A stretch of DNA of 64,000 nt from Methylorubrum salsuginis (lineage in GTDB: Bacteria > Pseudomonadota > Alphaproteobacteria > Rhizobiales > Beijerinckiaceae), in NCBI RefSeq assembly GCF_900114375.1, contig NZ_FOSV01000017.1, forward strand, positions 39,425 through 103,424, read 5' to 3'. The position numbers were made by a program, and so were the translations under genes. The notes below the pieces were generated by a model, which saw only the letters and a program-made list of their open reading frames with translations, did not search any database and had not been told where the DNA came from. The stretch's first letter is position 1. Every line of letters begins with the position of its first letter. Shown here piece by piece: positions 17,216 to 26,134 of this stretch.

Positions 17216-18594
17216 GCGGCGAGGTCCGGCGCGGCGGTGAGCAGGCGGGCGGCGGCCCCGCCGGGAAGCAGGGTGCCGGCGGCATCGGTCAGGCCGATGC
17301 GGGCGAGCCATTCCTCGAATTCCGGCGCCCGCTTCAGCCCCAGCACCTCGCGGATGTAGAGCTGATCGTGAAACGAGGTGGACTGGTAGTTCAGCATCAC
17401 GTCGTCGGCGCCGGGGATGCCCATCACGTAGGTGCAGCCGGCGGCACCCAGGAGCGTGAGCAGGGTGTCCATGTCGTCCTGATCGGCCTCGGCGTGGTTG
17501 GTGTAGCAGACATCGACGCCGAGCGGCACGCCCATCAGCTTGCCGCAGAAATGGTCCTCCAGCCCGGCCCGGATGATCTCCTTGCCGTTGTAGAGATATT
17601 CCGGCCCGATGAAGCCCACCACCGTGTTGACCAGAAGCGGCCGGTAGCGCCGGGCCACCGCATAGGCGCGGGCCTCCAGGGTCTGCTGGTCGATGCCGTG
17701 ATGGGCGTCGGCCGAGAGCGCCGAGCCCTGACCGGTCTCGAAATACATCACGTTGTCGCCGAGGCTGCCGCGCTTGAGCGCGAGTGCCGCCTCGTGCGCC
17801 TCCTGCAGGATCGGCAGGGTGACGCCGAAGCTGGCATTGGCCTTCTGCGTACCCGCGATCGACTGGAACACGAGATCGACCGGCAGCCCCCGGTTCATCG
17901 CGTCGAGGGTGGTGGTGACGTGGGTGAGCACGCAGGCCTGCGTCGGGATCTCCAAGCGAGCGATGATCCCGTCGAACAGCCGCAGCAGGCCCCCCATGGT
18001 CTGGATCGAATCGGAGACCGGGTTGATGCCGATCACCGCATCGCCGCAGCCGTAGGAGAGGCCGTCGAGAATCGAGGCGGTGACACCGGCCAGATTGTCG
18101 GTCGGATGGTTGGGCTGGAGCCGCACGGCCAGCGTGCCGGGCAGGCCGATGGTGTTGCGGAACTTCGTGACGACGCGACACTTGCGGGCGACCAGGATCA
18201 GGTCCTGGTTGCGCATGATCTTCGAGACCGCCGCCGCGATCTCCGGCGTGACGCCGGGCGCGATGCGGGCCAGCGTCTCGGACGAGGCCGTGAGCAGGAA
18301 CTCGCGGAAGTCGCCGACGGTGAGATGCGCGATCTCGGAAAACGCCGTCTCGTCGTGATCGTCGAGGATCAGGCGGGTGACGTCGTCGTCCTCGTAAGCG
18401 ATCAGCGGTCGGGCCAGGATGTCCTTCAACGGCACCTCGGCGAGGCACCAGCGCGCCGCCATGTTCTCCTCCGCCGAATCCGCGGCGATGCCGGCGAGAC
18501 AATCGCCGGAGCGGATCGGCGTCGCCTTGGCCATCAGGGACGCGAGGTCGGCGAAGACGTGGGTGCGCGGGCCGACGGTGTGGCGATAGGGCAT
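17212..18594 (-). CDS. eutB: ethanolamine ammonia-lyase large subunit
   Basis: Catalytic TIM-barrel subunit carrying the cobalamin site, 460 aa, which fits the family (about 453-464). Conserved stretches include RNQDLILVARKCRVVTKFRN, LQPNHPTDNLAGV, FETGQGSALSADAHHGIDQQ, EYLYNGKEIIRAGLEDHFCGK and CYTNHAEADQDDMD. I chose the ATG at 18594 (MPYRHTVGPRTHVF), which has AGGAG upstream. The same frame stays open for another kilobase upstream, but that stretch lies antisense to nothing conserved in this frame and duplicates the region of the next gene. Its product needs adenosylcobalamin. Confidence 0.95.
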   Translation of the reverse strand: MPYRHTVGPRTHVFADLASLMAKATPIRSGDCLAGIAADSAEENMAARWCLAEVPLKDILARPLIAYEDDDVTRLILDDHDETAFSEIAHLTVGDFREFLLTASSETLARIAPGVTPEIAAAVSKIMRNQDLILVARKCRVVTKFRNTIGLPGTLAVRLQPNHPTDNLAGVTASILDGLSYGCGDAVIGINPVSDSIQTMGGLLRLFDGIIARLEIPTQACVLTHVTTTLDAMNRGLPVDLVFQSIAGTQKANASFGVTLPILQEAHEAALALKRGSLGDNVMYFETGQGSALSADAHHGIDQQTLEARAYAVARRYRPLLVNTVVGFIGPEYLYNGKEIIRAGLEDHFCGKLMGVPLGVDVCYTNHAEADQDDMDTLLTLLGAAGCTYVMGIPGADDVMLNYQSTSFHDQLYIREVLGLKRAPEFEEWLARIGLTDAAGTLLPGGAAARLLTAAPDLAA

Positions 18595-18671
18595 TCCGGG
18601 TCGCTCCTGCCTCTGATCACAGGATGCAAGGATCGGGGGAGATGTCGAGGTGTCCGACGTGGACGATCCTC

Positions 18672-19532
18672 TTACGCCGCCCCGGCATGGGGCGCCGGCT
18701 CCTCCGTCGAGATCGCATCGACCGTGCGCTCGGTCGCCTCCGGGCCACCGTCGGCGCGGTCGATGCGGATTTCCATGCCCGTCGGCTCCATCTCGCCGTA
18801 GGGCGTGGCGAAGGCGATCTCGGCGGCGTCGCGGCCGATGCCGATGCGCACGAGCCCGTCGAGATGGGCTTGGCGCGTGGCGTCGAACAGCCACCAGCGC
18901 CCGTCGAGATAGGCCTCGAACACGGCGTGGAAATCCCTCGGCACGAGGCCGTAGGCATAGCAGCTCACGAACCGGGCCGGGATGCCCAGCGCGCGGCAGA
19001 AGGCGGTGCCGAGATGGGCGAAGTCGCGGCACACCCCCGCCCGCTTCAGCAGGCTCTCGTCGGCCGTGGTCTCGCCGTCGCTGGCGCCGCGCCGATAGGC
19101 GATGTGGTCGTGGATCCAGTTGCAGATCGCGGTGACGCGCTTGTGTCCCTTGGGCAGGTGGCCGAACTCGGCCTCGGCGAAGGGGGCCAGCCGGTCGGAC
19201 GAAACGAAGCGGCTCGGCAGCAGGAACGGCAGGATGTCGATCGGCAGTTCCGAGACCGGCGTTTCGGAAATCGTTTCCGGATCGGCGCGCACCACCTTGA
19301 GTTCGACTTCCGCATCGTATTCCAGCGAAAACGGGCCGGGCAGCACGTTCACGCCGAGATAGCGGTTCCTGAGATCCGGCGTGATGGTTCTCCGGCGGGA
19401 GAGGTCGGGCGCGAGCGTGAGGGTCTCGCTCATCACCGCGAGGCTCTTCAGGTGGGCGACCTCCACATTGAAGATGAAGGTCGTGGGCGTCTTCACCTCG
19501 TAGGCGAGGCTGCAGCCGAGCTTGAAGCGCAA
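18672..19532 (-). CDS. transglutaminase-like protease-fold protein, probable TTG start
   Basis: A 286-aa protein. The transglutaminase core is complete: catalytic Cys in RAGVCRDFAHLGTAFCRALG, His in DFHAVFEAYLDGRW and Asp in LFDATR. The N-terminal half is the beta domain found in bacterial members (LGVNVLPGPFSLEYDAEVEL). No ATG or GTG fits the start; the TTG at 19532 has GGAG about 9 bases upstream and aligns exactly with the first Met of the paralog at 25163. It is cytoplasmic by sequence. It precedes eutBC on the same strand, but no functional link is evident. Family members include peptidases and amidases; activity unknown. Confidence 0.75.
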   Translation of the reverse strand: MRFKLGCSLAYEVKTPTTFIFNVEVAHLKSLAVMSETLTLAPDLSRRRTITPDLRNRYLGVNVLPGPFSLEYDAEVELKVVRADPETISETPVSELPIDILPFLLPSRFVSSDRLAPFAEAEFGHLPKGHKRVTAICNWIHDHIAYRRGASDGETTADESLLKRAGVCRDFAHLGTAFCRALGIPARFVSCYAYGLVPRDFHAVFEAYLDGRWWLFDATRQAHLDGLVRIGIGRDAAEIAFATPYGEMEPTGMEIRIDRADGGPEATERTVDAISTEEPAPHAGAA

Positions 19533-19784
19533 AGGGTCGAGTCTCCGGATGGGCGACGATCCAGGCGTCTGCAAGGTTTACGCCTGTCCACTCGACGGGT
19601 GGACCGACCGCCGCGCTCACACGATTTCAAAAAATTAACTCTAGGTTGATTTATCTCTTCAAGTCGTGCGATGCTTCGAATCGCGGCGCGAGGGCGCCGA
19701 GACTGACTTTCCAACACTTCGCGTGCGGAACGATCGCGCTGCCGTCGTCCTGACGGACGGCCGGTCAACTCGTGGGAGGTTTCC

Positions 19785-20261
19785 GTGGCTGTCAATTTTC
19801 AGGTCGTCGGAATTTTTTACAAAACCCAGGTCGATCTCGGTCAGGTCGGCGGGAATACGGTCGGAGACATCATTGAATATCTCTACAGAGCCGATCCGAC
19901 CTTCTATCGTTCGTATATGATTGCGGATGGCAACCAGATTATCAGCATGCTCGGCGTAAGGCAGGTCAACCCCTTCTCGGGGCGGACCGGGATCCAGTAT
20001 CCGGCCGGCTTCTATGGGCTGACACAGACCTTCACGTCGCCGACACCGAACCCCTACACGGTCTGGCAATATTATCTTTCGGACCAGAACAACGTGCGCC
20101 AGCCGACGTCCGGCGACCTGTCGTACACCCAGGCCCAGGTGCAGGACGGATGGTCGATCATCTGGCGGCTCGTGACGATTCTGAACGGGCCGGGCAACCT
20201 GTCGAAGCGCCTGAAGCAGTTCGATACGAAGCTCGTCACGGACCTGACGGGCACGCCTTGA
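19785..20261 (+). CDS. orphan hypothetical protein, 158 aa, low-GC for this window
   Basis: I do not recognise a family. GTG start with GGAGG eight bases upstream. The sequence is rich in Tyr, Gln, Asn and Thr (for example QYPAGFYGLTQTFTS and TVWQYYLSDQNNVRQP) with no signal peptide, membrane segment or cysteines. Its base composition is clearly lower in G+C than its neighbours and third-position GC bias is weaker; the 150 bases upstream are AT-rich too. This suggests recent acquisition or a fast-evolving protein. It lies alone between the transglutaminase-like gene and lutC, both on the minus strand. Confidence 0.6.
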   Translation: MAVNFQVVGIFYKTQVDLGQVGGNTVGDIIEYLYRADPTFYRSYMIADGNQIISMLGVRQVNPFSGRTGIQYPAGFYGLTQTFTSPTPNPYTVWQYYLSDQNNVRQPTSGDLSYTQAQVQDGWSIIWRLVTILNGPGNLSKRLKQFDTKLVTDLTGTP

Positions 20262-20311
20262 GATCGGCGGTCCGCCTGTCGCATCCCCTCGGACGTGACG
20301 GGCGGATCCTG

Positions 20312-20920
20312 TCAGATGGGGCCCGGTGCCGTTCTCCGCAGCAGCAGCACCGTCAGCGAGCGCACGCCCTGCGCCCCGTGGATCAGCACGCCCTCGATGT
20401 CGGCGGTCGCCGAGGGGCCGGTGTGCAGCACCGCGTAGGCAGATTGACCGAATTCGGGCCGCTTGTAGGCGGCCTGGATGTTGGCGAGGAGGTCGGCGGG
20501 GTCGAGCAGCACGATCAGGTGCTGGGCGAGGTAGGCGACCGAGTTCACGATCAGGTCGCTTTCCGTGAACAGCACCGAGCCGGTCTCGGCGACACCGAAG
20601 CGGGCGCGCACGATGGCGACATCGACGTCGGCCATGTCCTGCGGGCGCTGCGCCGCGCGGAGATCGCGGTTACCGCTGTATTCCGGAACGGCGGAGGCGA
20701 TGACGGCGGCGCCCGCCAGCCGCGAGCGCACGGGGGCGAACGGATCGGCCGGGCTGCCGGCACGCTCGACGCGGCCGCCCATCCGGGCCAGCCGCTCGGT
20801 GAACTCGGCCACGAGATCGTCGCCGACCAGCGGGGCGAAATCCGGCACCGCGGGCAGCGGGTAATCGCCCGCCGGCCGGTTCGCCTTAAGCCGGGCGAAG
20901 ATGGCTTCGCGCGCGCTCAC
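20312..20920 (-). CDS. lutC: lactate utilization protein LutC (LUD domain)
   Basis: Third subunit of the LutABC L-lactate oxidizing complex, 202 aa. The LUD-domain motif FGVAETGSVLFTESD is followed by AQHLIVLLDPADLL and LHTGPSATADIEGVLIHGAQG. The start is a GTG overlapping the lutB stop as GTGA, so the two are translationally coupled. It is the last gene of lutABC. No lactate permease or LutR-like regulator is present in the window. Confidence 0.9.
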   Translation of the reverse strand: MSAREAIFARLKANRPAGDYPLPAVPDFAPLVGDDLVAEFTERLARMGGRVERAGSPADPFAPVRSRLAGAAVIASAVPEYSGNRDLRAAQRPQDMADVDVAIVRARFGVAETGSVLFTESDLIVNSVAYLAQHLIVLLDPADLLANIQAAYKRPEFGQSAYAVLHTGPSATADIEGVLIHGAQGVRSLTVLLLRRTAPGPI

Positions 20921-22482
20921 GATTGCCCGTCCTTGTTCATGCGGTTCTGCCGGTACCACGCGTGGAAACTCTGGCGCGGGGCGTGGGGCATCTCGCGCTT
21001 CTTCCCCCAGGTGTTGGCCGGGTTGTAGACGGCAAAGCGCGGCAGGGCGCGCAATGCCGAATCCGCGGTGGAGATCGCAGCGCGGTAGGCGGCGGGACGG
21101 CTGAGCACGGCGCCGGCGGCCTTCATCATGCCCTGCTTCAGGAGCGGGATCTGGTGTTCTTCCGCCAGCACCTTGCGCCACGCGAAGATCTGCTCGTGGA
21201 TGTTGATCTTGACTGGGCAGACGTTGGTGCAGGAGCCGTTCATGGTCGAGGAGAACGGCAGGGTCGAGTATTTCCGCTTGTTGAAGGTCGGATCGATGAT
21301 GAGCCCGATCGGCCCCGAATAGGTCGCGCCGTAGGAGAGGCCGCCCGAGCGCCGGTAGACCGGACAGGTGTTCATGCAGGCGCCGCAGCGGATGCATTTG
21401 AGCGAGGTCCAGAACTCCTCCATCCCGAGGCGCTCGGAGCGGCCGTTATCGACCAGCACCATGTGCATCTCGGTCCCGGCGCGGGGCGCGCGGAAGTGGG
21501 AGGTGTATTGCGTGATCGGCGAGCCCAGCGCCGAGCGCGACAGGAGGCGAATGAAGACGCCGAGATGCTCGACCTTCGGGATGATCTTCTCGATGCCGAT
21601 CGAGTGAATCTGCAGCGGCGGCACGTTGCCCGAGAGGTCGGCATTGCCCTCGTTGGTGCAGGTTACCACCGTGCCGGTCTCGGCGATGGCGAAGTTGCAG
21701 CCGGTGAGCCCGGCATCGGCCTTCAGGATCAGCGGGCGCGTGGTCTCCCGCTGGCTCTCGGCGAGGTAATGGGCGTCGTCGTTGTCCGGGTCGGTGCCCA
21801 GCGTCCGGGCGAACACGTCGGCGACATCCAGGCGCGTCTTGTGGACGGCGGGCATCACGACGTGGCTCGGCTCCTCCTCGTCGAGCTGCTGGATGCGCTC
21901 GCCGAGATCGGTCTCGATGATGTCGATGTCGTGGGCCGCCATGAAGTGGCGGAAGCCGCACTCCTCGGTGAGCATCGACTTCGATTTCACCAGCGACTTG
22001 GCGCCGTGCTTCTGCAGGATGTCGAGGACGATGCGGTTATGCGCCGCCCCGTCCTCGGCCCAGTGGACGTGAACGCCGTTGGCCTTCGCCGCCGCCTCGA
22101 ACTGCGCGAGGTAATCGTCGAGATGGGTGAGGGTATGCGCCTTGATCTGCGAGGCGATCTCCCGCAGCTCCTCCCATTCGGGGATGCCGTGAGCGGCCGC
22201 GTCGCGCTTCTTGCGCACGTCCCACAGGCGCTCGTCATGGGCCTTCTGGTGCAGCGGCGCGGCGAGGAAGCGCTCGGCGGCCTCGCCCTGATCGATCGGG
22301 CGGTTGCCCTTGATCTTGGCGCCGCGGGGCTGCGGCTCGCGCGGGGCGTCGGCGCGGATCGGCTTCGAGGCGGCTTCCGCGTGCTGGAGGCGTCGGCCGT
22401 CGGGGCCGCGCTCGCTCTCGTCGCTCGGAGCGCGGACTTCGGGGTGGATCACGCCCTCGCGCGGATTCAGCTCCTCGCTCAT
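20917..22482 (-). CDS. lutB: lactate utilization iron-sulfur protein LutB
   Basis: Iron-sulfur electron-transfer subunit of LutABC, 521 aa. The N-terminal LUD-like part contains AETGTVVTCTNEGNADLSG; the C-terminal part has two 4Fe-4S motifs, CIRCGACMNTCPVY and CTNVCPVKINIHEQ. The start at 22482 gives MSEELNPREG; the first 60 or so residues are charged and Arg-rich before family similarity begins, an extension not seen in short LutB proteins. It overlaps lutA by ATGA and lutC by GTGA. Confidence 0.9.
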   Translation of the reverse strand: MSEELNPREGVIHPEVRAPSDESERGPDGRRLQHAEAASKPIRADAPREPQPRGAKIKGNRPIDQGEAAERFLAAPLHQKAHDERLWDVRKKRDAAAHGIPEWEELREIASQIKAHTLTHLDDYLAQFEAAAKANGVHVHWAEDGAAHNRIVLDILQKHGAKSLVKSKSMLTEECGFRHFMAAHDIDIIETDLGERIQQLDEEEPSHVVMPAVHKTRLDVADVFARTLGTDPDNDDAHYLAESQRETTRPLILKADAGLTGCNFAIAETGTVVTCTNEGNADLSGNVPPLQIHSIGIEKIIPKVEHLGVFIRLLSRSALGSPITQYTSHFRAPRAGTEMHMVLVDNGRSERLGMEEFWTSLKCIRCGACMNTCPVYRRSGGLSYGATYSGPIGLIIDPTFNKRKYSTLPFSSTMNGSCTNVCPVKINIHEQIFAWRKVLAEEHQIPLLKQGMMKAAGAVLSRPAAYRAAISTADSALRALPRFAVYNPANTWGKKREMPHAPRQSFHAWYRQNRMNKDGQS

Positions 22483-23222
22483 GAAGCGGCTCCGTTCAGC
22501 ACCTGGGCGATGTGGATGTATTTCAGCGGCACGCCGAGGCGTTCGGCGCAGCCCTTCTGATGCATCAGGCAGGAGGAATCGGCCGAGACGACGTAGTCGG
22601 CCCCGGCACGCGCCTGATCCGTCACCTTGTCGTAGCCCATCTTGGCCGAGACCGCGGGCTCGAACACCGAGAAGGTGCCGCCGAAGCCGCAGCACTCGTC
22701 GGGACGGGCCAGATCGACGATCTCGAGGCCCTTCACCTTCCTCAGGAGGTTGAGGGGCTTGGAGAAGTACGGCCGGTTCAGTTCGGACGGACGGGCATGG
22801 CCGATGCCGCGCAACGCGTTGCAGTTCGAGTGATAGGCGACCTTGTGCGGGAAGGCCGCCCAGGGCAGCGCCTCGATCTTCAGCACGTCGTGAAGGAACT
22901 CGACAAGCTCGAAGGTCTTGGCGCGCACCGCCTTGACCTCGTCGGTCTGCGGGATGGCGGTGAGGTGCTCGCGCACCTGATGCACGCAGGAGCCGGACGG
23001 GGCGACCACGTAGTCGAACCCGGAAAAGTTCTTGACGAACAGCGCCTCGGTGGCGGCGGCCTCGGCGTGGCAGCCGGTGTTGGTCATCGGCTGGCCGCAG
23101 CAGGTCTGATCGAACGGGTACTCGACGTCGAGGCCGAACCGTTCCAGCAATTCCAGCGTCGCGATGCCGACCTCCGGCTCGAACGCATCGACGTAGCAGG
23201 GGACGAACAGCCCGATCCGCAT
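22479..23222 (-). CDS. lutA: lactate utilization protein LutA (CCG domains)
   Basis: First subunit of LutABC, 247 aa, homologous to the C-terminal part of GlcF-like iron-sulfur subunits. Two CCG domains are seen: DQTCCGQPMTNTGC and LARPDECCGFGGTFSV, each with the cysteine pair that binds a special iron-sulfur or zinc site. The start at 23222 (MRIGLFVPCYVDAF) is the standard opening for this family. It leads the lut operon; the 123 bases to ccmG hold partly complementary CGCTTGG/CCAAGCG arms but no clear operator. Confidence 0.9.
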   Translation of the reverse strand: MRIGLFVPCYVDAFEPEVGIATLELLERFGLDVEYPFDQTCCGQPMTNTGCHAEAAATEALFVKNFSGFDYVVAPSGSCVHQVREHLTAIPQTDEVKAVRAKTFELVEFLHDVLKIEALPWAAFPHKVAYHSNCNALRGIGHARPSELNRPYFSKPLNLLRKVKGLEIVDLARPDECCGFGGTFSVFEPAVSAKMGYDKVTDQARAGADYVVSADSSCLMHQKGCAERLGVPLKYIHIAQVLNGAAS

Positions 23223-23345
23223 GGCGCTTCTGTGCTTGTTTTGAACCGCGAGCGCCGCTTGGTCCCCTGGAACGGTTACAAGCTGACGCTCAGGGTGCAA
23301 TACGCCCCTGAGAGGACGGTTCCAAGCGCCGGCCCGACAGCCCGG

Positions 23346-23945
23346 TCAGTTCGTCACGGGGGCGGGGCGGCCGGCGGCGCGGATGCGCTCCAGGACGCTG
23401 GCGTAATTTTCCGGCGTCAGGATGCCGACGAGCTTGTCGCGGATCGTGCCGTCGGGGCCGATGATGAAGGTCTCCGGCACGCCGTAGACGCCGAGATCGA
23501 TCCCGGCCCGGCCGCTCGCGTCGGCGCCGACCGCGGAGAAGGGCAGGCCGTGCCGCTCCAGCCAGCGGCGCCCGGCGTCGCCGGGGTCCTTGTAGTCGAT
23601 GCCGACCAAGCGGATGCCGGGCTCCTGCGCGAGCCGCATCAGCATCGGGTGTTCGATCTGGCAGGGGGCGCACCACGAGGCGAACACGTTGAGCACCGTG
23701 ACCCCACCCTTCAGGTCGGCGCTCGTCAGCCCCGGCACCGGCTGGCCCTTGGCCTGGAGGCCCGGCACGGGGCCGAGGGCGAAGGCCGGCACCGGCTTGC
23801 CGATCAGCGCCGAGGGCAGGGCCTGCGGGTCGGCGCCCGAGCGCAAGCGAATGAAGAACACCACCGCCAGCACCGCGAAGACGACGACCGGCAACAGGAC
23901 GAGGAACGAGCGCCGGGGGCGCTCGGCGGCCGGATTGGTGCTCAT
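23346..23945 (-). CDS. ccmG: thiol:disulfide oxidoreductase of cytochrome c maturation
   Basis: Periplasmic, membrane-anchored thioredoxin-like protein that reduces apocytochrome c for heme ligation, 199 aa. One N-terminal membrane segment (FLVLLPVVVFAVLAVVFFI) precedes the thioredoxin fold with active site WCAPC and the cis-Pro loop GVPETFIIGPDG. It overlaps ccmD by ATGA. This is the last gene of ccmCDG. Confidence 0.92.
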   Translation of the reverse strand: MSTNPAAERPRRSFLVLLPVVVFAVLAVVFFIRLRSGADPQALPSALIGKPVPAFALGPVPGLQAKGQPVPGLTSADLKGGVTVLNVFASWCAPCQIEHPMLMRLAQEPGIRLVGIDYKDPGDAGRRWLERHGLPFSAVGADASGRAGIDLGVYGVPETFIIGPDGTIRDKLVGILTPENYASVLERIRAAGRPAPVTN

Positions 23946-24085
23946 CGCTGATCGCCCTGCAACTCGGCCAGCGCCCGCTTCTGCGCCCGCCCGTCCCGCC
24001 AGCCGTGGAGGATCAGCGCGGCGAGCACCAGGGCGGTGAAACCGAAGGCGCCCGCGATGTAGGGGGTGTAATGTCCGAACTCCAT
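23942..24085 (-). CDS. ccmD: heme exporter protein CcmD
   Basis: Small membrane protein of 47 aa that helps release holo-CcmE from the CcmABC complex. It shows one membrane helix (YIAGAFGFTALVLAALIL) and the usual Gly-Tyr-Tyr-like opening and positively charged tail (HGWRDGRAQKRAL). Position between ccmC and ccmG, and ATGA overlap with ccmG, support the call despite the short length. Confidence 0.88.
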   Translation of the reverse strand: MEFGHYTPYIAGAFGFTALVLAALILHGWRDGRAQKRALAELQGDQR

Positions 24086-24095
24086 CGCGCGCCCC

Positions 24096-24896
24096 TCAGA
24101 TCGCCTGTCCCACGGGCAGGGGCGCGGCGGCGCGGGTGACCGGCGCCTGCGCCCCGGCATCCAGCCGCTCGGCCTGCCGGATCAGCAGGCTGCGCACCCG
24201 GCGGCGATAGATTTCGGTGCGCATCGCCTGGAGATGCAGCGTCACGCCCAGCAGCGTCATCGCCAGGATCATCTCGAGCAGCGGGTAGAGCATCGAGGAA
24301 TAGACGGTCGGCCCGCCCATGCGCAGGATCGAGGCCGGCTGATGCAGCGTCGACCACCAGTTCACCGAGAACTTGATGATCGGCAGGTTCACGGCGCCGA
24401 CAAGGGTGAGGATTGAGACCGCGCGGGCCGCCCGGCTCGGGTCCTCGATGGTGCGCCACAGGGCGATGATGCCGCAATAGAGCAGGAACAGCACCAGCAT
24501 CGAGGTCAGCCGCGCGTCCCAGACCCAGTAGGTGCCCCACATCGGCTTGCCCCAGAGCGAGCCGGTGACGAGGCAGATCAGGGTGAAGGCCGCCCCGATC
24601 GGCGCGGCGGCGCGCTGCGACACGTCGGCGAGCGGATGGCGCCAGACCAGCGAGCCGATCGCCGACAGGGCCATCGCCCCGTAGAAGCCCATGCCGAGCA
24701 CGGCGGCCGGGACATGGATGTACATGATCCGCACCGTGTCGCCCTGCTGGTAGTCCGGCGGCACGGTGAAGAAGGTCATGTACAGCCCCGCCGCCAGAAG
24801 CACGGCCGACAGCCCGGCGAGCCAGGGCAGGGCCGCGCCCGACCAGCGCAGGAAATGGCCCGGTTGGGCGAGGCGGTTCCAAAGGGCGGTCCACAT
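24096..24896 (-). CDS. ccmC: heme transport / handling protein CcmC
   Basis: Integral membrane protein of 266 aa that delivers heme to CcmE. Six membrane segments are visible and the tryptophan-rich heme-handling motif WGKPMWGTYWVWDARLTSM is intact; VNWWSTLHQPAS carries a conserved His. The start at 24896 follows GAAAGG. ccmA and ccmB are not upstream; the gene is instead divergent from a transglutaminase-like gene, so ccmAB must lie elsewhere. Confidence 0.93.
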   Translation of the reverse strand: MWTALWNRLAQPGHFLRWSGAALPWLAGLSAVLLAAGLYMTFFTVPPDYQQGDTVRIMYIHVPAAVLGMGFYGAMALSAIGSLVWRHPLADVSQRAAAPIGAAFTLICLVTGSLWGKPMWGTYWVWDARLTSMLVLFLLYCGIIALWRTIEDPSRAARAVSILTLVGAVNLPIIKFSVNWWSTLHQPASILRMGGPTVYSSMLYPLLEMILAMTLLGVTLHLQAMRTEIYRRRVRSLLIRQAERLDAGAQAPVTRAAAPLPVGQAI

Positions 24897-25027
24897 GCGC
24901 CTTTCCATACCGCGTGCCGCGCCGCACCAGCAATGCGCGCGTTTCGCACGGGGTCCGAGCATGTGGACGAGGCCAGCGTCCGCGGGCGCACCGACCCGAA
25001 AGGCGGCGATACCATCGGCCAATCGTT

Positions 25028-25052
25028 GCGCTGCGCAACATTTGTGCAGCGC
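25028..25052. promoter_or_regulatory. dyad between divergent ccmC and transglutaminase-like gene
   Basis: GCGCTGCGCA at 25028-25037 faces TGTGCAGCGC at 25043-25052, a 10-base dyad with one mismatch and a 5-base centre. It lies in the 266-base divergent promoter region. It could be an operator or a hairpin; no protein is implied. Confidence 0.3.
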
Positions 25053-25162
25053 GGAGCGGAACGACACGTTCGGTTCAGTCTTTTGGGCTCACTCGCGCTG
25101 CGGTCGCGTTGTTACCCAATGCCCGGCCGTGCGCAAAGCAGTCCAAACCCCAAGGCAGGGCC

Positions 25163-26002
25163 ATGCTGATCCGCACCGGCTACGACATCACCTTCGAGAC
25201 CTTCGCTCCGACGCCGATGTCGCTGCTCCTGAACGTGCACCCGTCGCGCAAGAAGGACCTGCGCAGCCCCGAGACAATCCGAATCGACCCGGCCGTCCCA
25301 CAGCGCCAGTCGCTCGACGCGTTCGGCAACGTCTGCACCCGCATCCTCGCACCGGCAGGCCACATCACGCTCTCGGCCGACTTCCTCGTGGAGGATTCGG
25401 GCCTGCCCGACGCGGTGGTGCCGGAAGCCCGCCAGATTCCGGTGCAGGAGCTGCCCGACGACGTGATGCCGTTCCTGCTCGGTAGCCGCTACTGCGACAC
25501 CGACCGGCTCTGCCCCACCGCGTGGGAGCTCTTCGGCCACACGCCCGAGGGCTGGGCGCGGGTACAGGCCATCGTCGATTACGTCCACGACCGCATCCGC
25601 TTCGACTACCAGCTGGCGGACGCGACCCGCACGGCCTTCGACGGCTACACCCAGCAGGTCGGCGTCTGCCGCGACTTCGCCCATCTTGCCATCGCGTTCT
25701 GCCGCTGCATGAACATCCCGGCGCGCTACTGCACCGGCTATCTCGGCGATATCGGCGTGCCCGCCGTGCCGGACCCGATGGATTTCTCCGCGTGGTTCGA
25801 GGTCTATCTCGATGGCCGCTGGTACACCTTCGACGCCCGCCACAACACGCCGCGCATCGGCCGCATCGTCATGGCGCGCGGCCGCGACGCCACCGACTGC
25901 GCGATCTCGACCAGCTTCGGCTCGGCCCGGCTGGTGAAGTTCGAGGTGCATACGGACGAGGTGACGGCGGCCGATGCCGTTCAGCTCGGCCGGGCGGCGT
26001 AA
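25163..26002 (+). CDS. transglutaminase-like protease-fold protein
   Basis: A 279-aa paralog of the gene at 18672-19532. The N-terminal beta domain begins MLIRTGYDITFETFAP; the core has catalytic Cys in QVGVCRDFAHLAIAFCRCMN, His replaced in context by DFSAWFEVYLDGRW (the usual His position reads Ser-Ala) and Asp in TFDARHNTPRIGR. The paralog has DFHAVFEAYLDGRW at the same place, so this copy seems to lack the catalytic His there. The ATG at 25163 has AGGCAGGG upstream. Cytoplasmic by sequence. If the His is truly missing, activity may be lost or altered. Confidence 0.75.
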   Translation: MLIRTGYDITFETFAPTPMSLLLNVHPSRKKDLRSPETIRIDPAVPQRQSLDAFGNVCTRILAPAGHITLSADFLVEDSGLPDAVVPEARQIPVQELPDDVMPFLLGSRYCDTDRLCPTAWELFGHTPEGWARVQAIVDYVHDRIRFDYQLADATRTAFDGYTQQVGVCRDFAHLAIAFCRCMNIPARYCTGYLGDIGVPAVPDPMDFSAWFEVYLDGRWYTFDARHNTPRIGRIVMARGRDATDCAISTSFGSARLVKFEVHTDEVTAADAVQLGRAA

Positions 26003-26015
26003 ACCGCGACGGGCT

Positions 26016-26124
26016 CTCCTCCCCCTCGTGGGGAGGAGTTGGAGGTGGGGGTGGTTCAGGATGGGGCGGAGCGGTGCCTTCTGCACCACCCCCACCCCTG
26101 ACCCCGCCCCGCAAGGGGGAGGGG
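26016..26124. repeat. cluster of three G/C hairpins between convergent genes
   Basis: The first hairpin pairs CTCCTCCCC (26016-26024) with 26030-26038 perfectly. The second has arms AGGTGGGGGTGGT near 26043 and ACCACCCCCACCCC near 26086. The third pairs CCCCGCCCC near 26102 with the GGGGGAGGGG tract ending at 26124. It looks like a mosaic REP/BIME element, and probably ends transcripts from both sides. Confidence 0.6.
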
Positions 26125-26134
26125 AACTTCCGCC

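Noticed and set aside
17212..19620. Very long minus-strand frame continuing eutB upstream to 19620
   Set aside because: The added part is not similar to EutB, lacks a start with ribosome site, and lies over the transglutaminase-like gene. GC-rich third positions keep off-frame reading open.
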